Shown here: positions 1-5,745 of the stretch, piece after piece
Layout: the number at the start of each line of letters is the position of its first letter
How positions within the stretch are numbered: position 1 is the first letter of the stretch
Assembly: GCA_902472795.1 (NCBI GenBank)
Contig: CABROZ010000114.1
Span: 1 to 6,844, forward strand
Direction of reading: 5' to 3'
DNA from: an uncultured Bacteroides sp.
GTDB lineage: Bacteria; Bacteroidota; Bacteroidia; Bacteroidales; Bacteroidaceae
Length of the DNA: 6,844 nt
The notes under the pieces: generated by a model
What the model saw: only the letters and a program-made list of their open reading frames with translations
What the model was told of the DNA's origin: nothing
The model's database searches: none
Program-made: the position numbers and the translations under genes

Positions 1-102
1 GAGAGGGGGGATGAATATATATATATATAAGGAGTAAGAGGGAGTTATCTGATTACTGAATAAAAAGAAGACTAATTATAAAATTAACTGTATATTTAAC
101 CC

Positions 103-128
103 GTCATTTCCCATCAAGCGGGAAAGAC
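103..128 (+). other. Leader hairpin upstream of the ABC ATPase gene
   Basis: An inverted repeat lies 17 nt upstream of the ATPase start codon. The arms are GTC-A-TTTCCC (103-112) and GGGAAAGAC (120-128), giving nine base pairs with one bulged A (position 106) around a 7-nt loop ATCAAGC. The hairpin is followed by ATTAAAACTGAA rather than a T-tract, so it does not look like an intrinsic terminator. It could be a 5' leader structure affecting translation or stability, or the 3' end of an upstream transcript. The rest of 1-145 holds an (AT)7 run at 15-28 and purine-rich sequence. I see no clear TAnnTTTG promoter there; TATATTTA at 91-98 is one base off. Confidence 0.35.
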
Positions 129-145
129 ATTAAAACTGAAAGATT

Positions 146-820
146 ATGATTAAGACTGTAAATTTGCAGAAGATCTTCCGTACGGAAGAAGTACAGACAT
201 TGGCTTTGAACAATGTGAACATCGAGGTGAACGAAGGTGAATTTGTAGCTATCATGGGACCGTCTGGTTGCGGTAAGTCCACACTGCTCAACATACTTGG
301 ATTGCTGGACAATCCGACATCGGGCGAATACTACCTGAACGGAACGGAAGTATCGAAATACACCGAGGCGCAGCGCACCAGTTTGCGCAAGGGTGTCATC
401 GGTTTCGTCTTCCAAAGCTTCAACCTGATTGACGAACTGAATGTGTATGAGAACATCGAACTGCCCCTGCTCTACATGGGAGTACCTGCCTCCGAACGTA
501 AACAGCGCATCGAACAGGCGATGGAACGCATGGCCATCAGTCACCGCTCGAAGCACTTCCCGCAGCAGCTTTCCGGTGGTCAGCAGCAGCGTGTAGCCAT
601 TGCCCGTGCCGTGGTGGCCAATCCGAAACTGATTCTGGCCGACGAACCTACCGGTAACCTCGACTCGAAGAACGGTAAGGAAGTGATGGACTTGCTGAAG
701 GAACTGAACAAGGAAGGCACGACCATCGTCATGGTGACGCACTCGCAGCACGATGCAGGCTTTGCCGACCGCATCATCAATCTGTTCGACGGACAGGTAG
801 TGGCCGAGGCAAACCTGTAA
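146..820 (+). CDS. ABC transporter ATP-binding protein, LolD/MacB-type
   Basis: This 224-residue cytoplasmic ATPase would power an ABC exporter or lipoprotein-type extractor together with FtsX/MacB-like permeases. The nucleotide-binding signatures are all present and in order: Walker A GPSGCGKST at 38-46, Q-loop Gln90, signature LSGGQ at 142-146, Walker B LILADE at 162-167 with catalytic Glu167, D-loop NLDS at 171-174 and switch His199. The length and the sequences FVFQSFNLIDELNVYEN and DEPTGNLDS are typical of the LolD/MacB/FtsE group (COG1136). The start is the ATG at 146, because the conserved beta-strand begins directly after it; there is no obvious Shine-Dalgarno, which is usual in Bacteroides. 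No permease gene follows: a terminator hairpin begins 25 nt after the stop, and the next gene is on the other strand. Any partner permeases must therefore lie to the left or elsewhere. The family assignment is firm; the substrate cannot be read from the ATPase. Confidence 0.93.
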   Translation: MIKTVNLQKIFRTEEVQTLALNNVNIEVNEGEFVAIMGPSGCGKSTLLNILGLLDNPTSGEYYLNGTEVSKYTEAQRTSLRKGVIGFVFQSFNLIDELNVYENIELPLLYMGVPASERKQRIEQAMERMAISHRSKHFPQQLSGGQQQRVAIARAVVANPKLILADEPTGNLDSKNGKEVMDLLKELNKEGTTIVMVTHSQHDAGFADRIINLFDGQVVAEANL

Positions 821-844
821 GGTAGCCTGATGTATAAAATGAAT

Positions 845-881
845 AGAGGGCACATCCAACAGCGGATGTGCCCTCTTATTT
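845..881. terminator. Intrinsic terminator between convergent genes
   Basis: There is a perfect 13-bp inverted repeat with arms AGAGGGCACATCC (845-857) and GGATGTGCCCTCT (864-876) around the 6-nt loop AACAGC. On the + strand it is followed by TATTTAAAAA, a modest T-rich tail, 25 nt after the ATPase stop codon. On the - strand it lies 34 nt beyond the Spt stop and is followed by TATTCATTTTATAC. Its strength, and its place in the 90-nt gap between two convergent genes, suggest one hairpin terminating both transcripts. The tail is less uridine-rich than in textbook cases. Confidence 0.8.
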
Positions 882-910
882 AAAAATAGAAAATGTCTAT
901 TTGTCTGTGT

Positions 911-2098
911 TTACTTGATTATATCTAATTGCTTGAAGCATTTGGTCAGCTTCTCGACAGCGTAATCTACTTGCTCTTTGGTATGGGTAGCCATCAGGGC
1001 AACACGTACCAGTGTATCTTGCGGTGCACATGCAGGCGGTATCACCGGATTGATGAAGATGCCTTCGTCGAAAGCCAGTTTGGTCACCATGAACGTCTTG
1101 TCTGTATCGCGTACGTACAAGGGGATGATAGGTGATTCGGTATCGCCGATTTCGAATCCGGCTTCACGGAATTTCTTCAAGGCATAGTTGGTGATGTCCC
1201 ACAGGCGTTGGATGCGTTCAGGTTCCGATTTGATGATGTGCAGAGCCTCGCGTGCGGCGGCCGTAGCGGCAGGAGTGCTGCTGGCCTGGAAAATATACGA
1301 ACGGGCATTGTGGCGCAACCAGTTGATCACCGCCTTGTCTCCGGCAACAAATCCACCGATGGATGCAAGCGATTTACTGAATGTACCCATGATCAGATCC
1401 ACGTCGTCGGTCACACCGAAGTGGTCGCAGACGCCTCTTCCCTGACGGCCGAACACGCCTAATCCGTGAGCTTCGTCCACGTAGATGCTTGCATTGTATT
1501 TCTTCTTCAACCGTACGATTTCGGGCAGGTTTGCCAAATCGCCTTCCATGGAGAATACTCCGTCAACGACAATCAGTTTTACTGCATCCGGTTCGCACTT
1601 CTGGAGTTCTTTTTCCAAGTCTTCCATGTCGTTATGCTTGTACTTCAGCTGAGTGGCAAACGACAGGCGGCGTCCGTCAACAATCGAAGCATGGTCGCGG
1701 TCGTCGCAGATGATATAGTCGCCACGTCCTACGACGGCCGGAATGATACCTTCGTTTACGGTAAAGCCGGTTGAAAAGCAGAGAGCTTCATCCTTGCCGA
1801 CAAATTCGGCCAGTTCTTTTTCAAGTTCCACATGGATGTCAAGGGTTCCGTTGAGGAAACGTGAACCGGCACATCCGGTACCATATTTGTCTGTGGCCGC
1901 TTTGGAAGCGTCAATGATGCGTTGGTCATATGTCAGTCCCATATAGGCATTCGAACCGAACATCAGAACCTTTTTACCATCCATTTCCACCTCTGTGTCC
2001 TGGTGGCTGTTTATCGTGCGAAAATAAGGGTAAACACCCTTTGCCATGTATTGTTGTGGCAAGTCATATTTCGCAAATTTGTCTTGTAGTAAACCCAT
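911..2098 (-). CDS. spt: Serine palmitoyltransferase (Spt), PLP-dependent
   Basis: This 395-residue enzyme belongs to the alpha-oxoamine synthase family (BioF, Kbl, HemA, Spt). Spt condenses L-serine with a long-chain acyl-CoA to give 3-ketodihydrosphinganine, CoA and CO2, the committed step of sphingolipid synthesis, in the cytosol. Visible landmarks are the cofactor-stacking His136 in DDRDHASI, Asp208 in the YVDEAHGLG motif, the Schiff-base Lys242 in GTFSKSLASIGG, and Arg365 in LVRVALMATH, probably a substrate carboxylate contact. The glycine/arginine segment GTGCAGSRFLNGT (73-85) is also characteristic. Close resemblance to Bacteroides Spt (for example BT_0870 of B. thetaiotaomicron) favours Spt over 8-amino-7-oxononanoate synthase or 2-amino-3-ketobutyrate ligase; this rests on recognition, not an alignment. 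The start MGLLQDKFAKYDLP is the expected N-terminus, and no Shine-Dalgarno is seen. The gene has its own promoter at 2151-2158 and diverges from the lipid-kinase gene. It appears intact, with all key residues present. Confidence 0.9.
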   Translation of the reverse strand: MGLLQDKFAKYDLPQQYMAKGVYPYFRTINSHQDTEVEMDGKKVLMFGSNAYMGLTYDQRIIDASKAATDKYGTGCAGSRFLNGTLDIHVELEKELAEFVGKDEALCFSTGFTVNEGIIPAVVGRGDYIICDDRDHASIVDGRRLSFATQLKYKHNDMEDLEKELQKCEPDAVKLIVVDGVFSMEGDLANLPEIVRLKKKYNASIYVDEAHGLGVFGRQGRGVCDHFGVTDDVDLIMGTFSKSLASIGGFVAGDKAVINWLRHNARSYIFQASSTPAATAAAREALHIIKSEPERIQRLWDITNYALKKFREAGFEIGDTESPIIPLYVRDTDKTFMVTKLAFDEGIFINPVIPPACAPQDTLVRVALMATHTKEQVDYAVEKLTKCFKQLDIIK

Positions 2099-2150
2099 GA
2101 ATATAATAAAATGTTTAACTCTTAAAAATAAGTCTTTTCAAAACAGGGGG

Positions 2151-2158
2151 CAAAGATA
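2151..2158 (-). promoter_or_regulatory. Bacteroides-type -7 promoter element for spt
   Basis: Read on the - strand, this is TATCTTTG, an exact match to the Bacteroides primary sigma -7 consensus TAnnTTTG, 52 nt upstream of the spt start codon. No good TTTG-type -33 box is visible about 20 nt further upstream, where the sequence is GGACAAAAACC. Transcription would start near 2143-2145, leaving an A/T-rich leader of about 45 nt with no Shine-Dalgarno. Confidence 0.6.
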
Positions 2159-2253
2159 GCAAAATATGTCGGTTTTTGTCCTGTTTATCTGAAAAAAACG
2201 CTTTCTAATCGTTTTAAAACATTTACTATAGCCGAAAATTAAAGGATTTATAT

Positions 2254-2261
2254 TACTTTTG
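2254..2261 (+). promoter_or_regulatory. Bacteroides-type -7 promoter element for the lipid kinase
   Basis: TACTTTTG matches the TAnnTTTG consensus exactly and lies 34 nt upstream of the ATG at 2296. Transcription would start close to 2267-2269, leaving a short leader of about 28 nt that contains the ribosome binding site AAAGGA. No convincing -33 TTTG is seen upstream; that region is A-rich (GAAAATTAAAGG). The element sits 95 nt from the divergent spt -7 element, so regulators bound in the gap could affect both genes. Confidence 0.6.
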
Positions 2262-2282
2262 TCTATTAGTGAACGACAGCAT

Positions 2283-2288
2283 AAAGGA
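2283..2288 (+). promoter_or_regulatory. Ribosome binding site deciding the lipid-kinase start
   Basis: AAAGGA is a good Shine-Dalgarno sequence placed 7 nt before the ATG at 2296. It favours that ATG over the in-frame GTG at 2269, which has no such sequence and would lie essentially at the predicted transcription start. It stands out because other genes here, such as spt and aspS, have no visible Shine-Dalgarno. Confidence 0.6.
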
Positions 2289-2295
2289 ATTTTGC

Positions 2296-3348
2296 ATGAG
2301 TGAAGAATTGAAAAAAATAGCTTTTGTTGTCAATCCCATATCGGGTACACAAGGCAAGGAACTGATACTGAAATGGATTGACGAAAAACTGGATAGAGAG
2401 AAGTATATTCCCGAAATATTATACACCCAACGCGCCGGTCATGCTGTGGAGATAGCGGCAGAAAAGGCACGCGAAGGTGTGTATGCCGTTGTGGCTATTG
2501 GGGGAGACGGTACTATTAACGAGATAGCCAGGTCGTTGGTGCATACACAGACGGCTTTGGGCATTATTCCTTGTGGGTCGGGCAACGGTTTGGCTCGTCA
2601 TCTGCAGATCCCGATGGAAGCCAAGAGAGCAATAGACGTTATTAACGAGGGTCTGACGGAAATTATTGATTACGGAAAAATCAACGAAATTCCTTTTTTC
2701 TGCACTTGCGGAGTGGGGTTTGATGCGTTTGTAAGCCTGAAGTTTTCGCAGGCAGGGAAGCGCGGACCGCTGGTCTATCTGGAGAAAACATTGCGTGAGA
2801 GCCTGAAGTACAGGCCGGAACGTTATGAACTCGAGATGGACGGAAATACCATTCGCTACAAGGCCTTTCTGATAGCCTGCGGCAATGCCTCGCAATATGG
2901 AAACAATGCCTATATCACTCCACAGGCTACGCTTGATGACGGGTTGTTGGACGTTACCATTCTGGAACCCTTTACCGTGCTCGATGTTCCGGCTTTGGCT
3001 TTTCAGCTTTTTAATAAGACGATCGATCAGAACAGCCGTATCAAGACGTTCCGTTGCCAGTCGCTTCGTATTCATCGCGACAAGCCGGGGGTGGTACATT
3101 ATGACGGCGACCCAATTATGATGGGTGATACTCTGGATGTGAAGATTGTGCAGAAGGGGCTGAAGGTGATTGTTCCCCGTAATGCCGGAAAAGACACATC
3201 GAACGTGCTGGCGCGTGCACAATATTACATTAATGGTTTGAAGCAGCTCAACGAAACAATCGTGGAAGATATTGCTACGAGAAACAGGGCCATATTGGAC
3301 AGAGGAAAGGAACAAATCAAAAAATTGAAGAAAATGAATGAGCAGTAA
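2296..3348 (+). CDS. Diacylglycerol/sphingosine kinase-family lipid kinase
   Basis: This 350-residue ATP-dependent kinase belongs to the DAGK catalytic-domain family (COG1597, YegS/DagK/LCB5). Members phosphorylate lipid alcohols such as diacylglycerol, sphingosine or ceramide at the cytoplasmic membrane face. Motifs seen are NPISG (13-17), the nucleotide-binding GGDGT (69-73), PCGSGNGLAR (92-101), GVGFDA (139-144), DDGLLDV (214-220) and YDGDP (269-273), all in family order. I start at the ATG at 2296 because it has a Shine-Dalgarno and follows a promoter. The in-frame GTG at 2269 would add nine residues. The core ends near residue 298, and a charged, probably helical tail of about 50 residues ending KKLKKMNEQ extends past the usual family length of about 300. 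The gene is divergent from spt, so a sphingoid-base or ceramide substrate is an attractive inference. Diacylglycerol recycling remains the default reading. Confidence 0.88.
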   Translation: MSEELKKIAFVVNPISGTQGKELILKWIDEKLDREKYIPEILYTQRAGHAVEIAAEKAREGVYAVVAIGGDGTINEIARSLVHTQTALGIIPCGSGNGLARHLQIPMEAKRAIDVINEGLTEIIDYGKINEIPFFCTCGVGFDAFVSLKFSQAGKRGPLVYLEKTLRESLKYRPERYELEMDGNTIRYKAFLIACGNASQYGNNAYITPQATLDDGLLDVTILEPFTVLDVPALAFQLFNKTIDQNSRIKTFRCQSLRIHRDKPGVVHYDGDPIMMGDTLDVKIVQKGLKVIVPRNAGKDTSNVLARAQYYINGLKQLNETIVEDIATRNRAILDRGKEQIKKLKKMNEQ

Positions 3349-3395
3349 GGATTTAAAAAACTAATCCTGATTGCTGTACTTTAGAATAGTTTCGC

Positions 3396-3403
3396 TATTT
3401 TTG
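3396..3403 (+). promoter_or_regulatory. Bacteroides-type -7 promoter element for aspS
   Basis: TATTTTTG fits the TAnnTTTG consensus exactly and lies 71 nt before the aspS ATG. A TTG at 3371-3373, 22 nt upstream, could serve as a weak -33 element. Transcription would begin near 3409-3411, giving a leader of about 65 nt. The element argues that aspS, and with it the GtrA gene, is transcribed independently of the lipid kinase 126 nt upstream. The rest of this gap holds only a weak inverted repeat at 3348-3368. Confidence 0.6.
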
Positions 3404-3474
3404 CACGATTTTTGGAACGCACGTCAGTGTGGGTTCTGCAAATTGAAATCAGACTTTTAAAATCTTTAATATAT

Positions 3475-5232
3475 ATGTATAGATCACACACCTGCGGAGA
3501 GCTCCGTATCTCCGACGTCAATAAGCAGGTCACGCTGGCTGGTTGGGTGCAGCGCAGCCGTAAGATGGGTGGAATGACATTCATCGATCTCCGCGACCGT
3601 TACGGAATTACCCAATTAGTATTCAACGAGGAAGTGAATGCCGAACTTTGCGAGCAGGCCAATCACCTGGGACGCGAATATGTCATTCAGGTTACTGGTA
3701 CGGTGAACGAACGTTTCAGCAAGAACGCCAACATTCCTACAGGCGACATCGAAATCATTGTATCCGAGCTGAACGTACTGAACGCCGCCCTGACTCCTCC
3801 CTTCACCATCGAAGACAATACCGACGGAGGCGATGACATCCGTATGAAATACCGTTATCTGGACTTGCGTCGTACGGCAGTCCGCAAGAATCTGGAGCTG
3901 CGTCACAAGATGACCATCGAAGTACGCAAATACCTCGACAGCAAAGGCTTTATCGAAGTAGAGACTCCGTTGCTCATCGGTTCTACTCCCGAAGGTGCCC
4001 GCGACTTCGTTGTGCCTTCGCGTATGAATCCCGGTCAGTTCTACGCCTTGCCGCAAAGCCCGCAGACATTGAAGCAGTTGCTGATGGTATCGGGCTTCGA
4101 CCGTTACTTCCAGATTGCGAAGTGCTTCCGCGATGAAGACTTGCGTGCCGACCGTCAGCCGGAGTTTACTCAGATAGACTGTGAAATGTCGTTTGTTCAA
4201 CAGGACGACGTTATCGAACTGTTCGAAGGCATGGCCAAATATTTGTTTAAGACCATCCGTGGTGTGGAACTGACCGAACCGTTCCTGCGTATGCCGTGGG
4301 CTGATGCCATGAAGTACTATGGTAGCGACAAACCCGACCTCCGCTTTGGCATGAAGTTCGTCGAACTGATGGATATCATGAAAGGATACGGCTTCTCGGT
4401 GTTCGACAATGCTGCCTATATCGGCGGTATCTGTGCCGAAGGTGCCGCACACTATACCCGCAAGCAGCTCGATGCCCTGACCGAGTTTGTAAAGCGTCCG
4501 CAAATCGGAGCCAAGGGTATGGTGTATGCCCGCGTAGAAGCAGACGGAAATGTGAAGTCGAGTGTAGATAAGTTCTATTCGCAGGAAGTGCTGCAGCAGA
4601 TGAAGGATGCTTTCGGTGCCAAGCCGGGTGATTTGATCTTGATTCTGAGTGGCGACGATGCCATGAAGACTCGTAAGCAGCTTTGCGAACTGCGCCTGGA
4701 AATGGGTAACCAGCTGGGCTTGCGCGACAAGAACAAGTTTGCCCTGTTGTGGGTAGTTGACTTCCCGATGTTCGAGTGGAGCGACGAAGAAGGTCGTCTG
4801 ATGGCTATGCACCATCCGTTTACTCATCCGAAGGACGAGGATATTCCTTTGCTCGATACCGATCCGGCTGCCGTGCGTGCCGATGCTTACGATATGGTGT
4901 GCAACGGTATCGAAGTGGGTGGCGGTTCTATCCGTATTCACGATGCGAAGCTGCAGGCCAAGATGTTCGAGATTCTGGGCTTCACGCCCGAAAAGGCTCA
5001 GGAGCAGTTCGGTTTCCTGATGAATGCCTTCAAGTACGGTGCTCCTCCTCACGGAGGTCTGGCATACGGTCTGGATCGTTGGGTAAGTATCTTTGCCGGA
5101 CTTGACAGTATCCGCGACTGCATTGCCTTCCCGAAGAACAACAGCGGACGCGACGTCATGCTTGATGCGCCGGGTTATCTTGACCAGAAGCAGCTGGACG
5201 AGTTGAACCTGATCGTAGATGTAAAGGAATAA
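3475..5232 (+). CDS. aspS: Aspartyl-tRNA synthetase
   Basis: This 585-residue class IIb synthetase charges tRNA-Asp with aspartate using ATP in the cytosol. The N-terminal OB-fold anticodon-binding domain covers about residues 1-105 (TLAGWVQRSRKMGG, FIDLRDRYG). The catalytic core follows: GSTPEGARDF (169-178), QSPQTLKQ (195-202), motif 2 with FRDEDLRADRQPEF (218-231), and motif 3 GLAYGLDRW (528-536). The inserted bacterial GAD domain lies at about 285-415. The length is normal for the bacterial type. The start is the ATG at 3475, giving MYRSHTCGELR, the usual N-terminus. Upstream in-frame codons are rejected because the TTG at 3412 coincides with the predicted transcription start and encodes unrelated sequence. 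The residue matching E. coli Leu30, which helps tell tRNA-Asp from tRNA-Asn, is Met31. No Shine-Dalgarno is visible; the leader is A/T-rich. A GtrA gene follows closely on the same strand. Confidence 0.97.
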   Translation: MYRSHTCGELRISDVNKQVTLAGWVQRSRKMGGMTFIDLRDRYGITQLVFNEEVNAELCEQANHLGREYVIQVTGTVNERFSKNANIPTGDIEIIVSELNVLNAALTPPFTIEDNTDGGDDIRMKYRYLDLRRTAVRKNLELRHKMTIEVRKYLDSKGFIEVETPLLIGSTPEGARDFVVPSRMNPGQFYALPQSPQTLKQLLMVSGFDRYFQIAKCFRDEDLRADRQPEFTQIDCEMSFVQQDDVIELFEGMAKYLFKTIRGVELTEPFLRMPWADAMKYYGSDKPDLRFGMKFVELMDIMKGYGFSVFDNAAYIGGICAEGAAHYTRKQLDALTEFVKRPQIGAKGMVYARVEADGNVKSSVDKFYSQEVLQQMKDAFGAKPGDLILILSGDDAMKTRKQLCELRLEMGNQLGLRDKNKFALLWVVDFPMFEWSDEEGRLMAMHHPFTHPKDEDIPLLDTDPAAVRADAYDMVCNGIEVGGGSIRIHDAKLQAKMFEILGFTPEKAQEQFGFLMNAFKYGAPPHGGLAYGLDRWVSIFAGLDSIRDCIAFPKNNSGRDVMLDAPGYLDQKQLDELNLIVDVKE

Positions 5233-5253
5233 AGTTAACGTTTGGAGAAAGTA

Positions 5254-5640
5254 GTGAAAGAGTCCACACGCATTTTCCGCTTTGCGGTAATCGGTACGTT
5301 GAACGCCTTGATTACAGCAGCTACCGTCGGAATTATGATGGGCGTGTTGGGTGTTCACTATTTGGCTTCCAACATAACAGCTTATGTTCTTGCCCAGACG
5401 CATAACTTCCTCTGGTGCAAGTTCTGGATATTTCCCACAGACAAGAAGAGCAACACCTGGCGGCAGGTGCTGCTCTTTCTTATTGCTTTCGGAATGGCCT
5501 ATCTGGCTCAGTTCCTGTTCATCGTCATGTTGGTAGAATGGTTGTCGTGCAACGAATATCTGGCCCAGTTCCTCGGTCTGTTTGTTTACGGTGCCGTCAA
5601 CTTCCTGATGAACAAGAAAGTTACCTTCCCACAAACTTGA
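5254..5640 (+). CDS. GtrA-family four-helix membrane protein
   Basis: This is a small integral inner-membrane protein of 128 residues. Hydrophobic stretches lie at about 10-33, 36-58, 70-95 and 102-119, fitting the four-helix GtrA fold. The family hallmarks are FAVIGTLNALI in helix 1, HNFLWCKFWIF (50-60) at the end of helix 2, and NFLMNKKVTF (116-125) at the end of helix 4. Members are linked to moving or presenting polyprenyl-phosphate-linked sugars for cell-surface glycan decoration; the role of this one is unknown. The start is not certain. GTG at 5254 has GGAG 6 nt upstream and is preferred. TTG at 5242, in the same frame, would add four residues. The first in-frame ATG would remove much of helix 1. 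The gene begins 9-21 nt after the aspS stop with no promoter between, so it is probably cotranscribed with aspS. A hairpin array and terminator follow. Confidence 0.85.
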   Translation: MKESTRIFRFAVIGTLNALITAATVGIMMGVLGVHYLASNITAYVLAQTHNFLWCKFWIFPTDKKSNTWRQVLLFLIAFGMAYLAQFLFIVMLVEWLSCNEYLAQFLGLFVYGAVNFLMNKKVTFPQT

Positions 5641-5656
5641 TTACTTGGACATTTGT

Positions 5657-5745
5657 AGTGCAATAGTTATTGCACTCACAGTGCAGTAGGCAGTGCACTC
5701 GCAGTGCAGTAGTTATTGCACTCACAGTGCAATAGGCTTTGCACT
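5657..5745. repeat. Four-unit array of 20-nt palindromes, 23-bp period
   Basis: Four inverted-repeat units lie at 5657-5676, 5680-5699, 5703-5722 and 5726-5745, separated by the 3-nt spacers CAC, CGC and CAC. Every unit begins AGTGCA and ends TGCACT. Unit 1 is a perfect 9-bp palindrome around GT (AGTGCAATA / TATTGCACT), and unit 3 is the same with one G-T pair. Unit 4 pairs over 7 bp and unit 2 over 6 bp. The centres alternate, with units 1 and 3 sharing TAGTTAT and units 2 and 4 sharing TAGGC. The array fills most of the 113-nt gap between the convergent gtrA-like gene and the gene ending at 5754. At least the last unit looks like a terminator; why there are four is unexplained. Confidence 0.9.

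Noticed and set aside
11..61. Possible 16-codon peptide (ATG at 11) before the ABC ATPase
   Set aside because: It is mostly an (AT)7 microsatellite translating to Ile/Tyr repeats, with no supporting promoter or regulatory codon pattern.
104..859. A 251-codon open frame on the - strand, antisense to the ABC ATPase
   Set aside because: The + strand frame has every ABC motif in order. The antisense frame has none and runs through the terminator hairpin.
2419..3315. A 298-codon open frame on the - strand, antisense to the lipid kinase
   Set aside because: The + strand frame carries the conserved kinase motifs GGDGT and PCGSGNG. The antisense product looks like random sequence and has no start signals.
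3348..3368. Inverted repeat AGGATT / AATCCT after the lipid-kinase gene, as a terminator
   Set aside because: The stem has only 6 A/T-rich base pairs with a 9-nt loop, and the sequence after it (GATTGCTGTAC) has no T-tract. It may be chance.
3412..3474. Upstream TTG start for aspS adding 21 residues
   Set aside because: The TTG falls at the predicted transcription start, the added residues do not resemble AspRS, and the ATG at 3475 gives the canonical N-terminus.
3616..5634. A 672-codon open frame on the - strand, antisense to aspS and the GtrA gene
   Set aside because: It lies opposite two clearly real genes and its translation has no recognisable domain or composition of a real protein. 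Long antisense frames are a common result of codon bias in highly expressed genes such as aspS.
5657..5745. The palindrome array as a CRISPR array
   Set aside because: The units are 20 nt with 3-nt spacers that are almost identical. CRISPR arrays need spacers of about 30 nt of unique sequence, and no cas gene is nearby.
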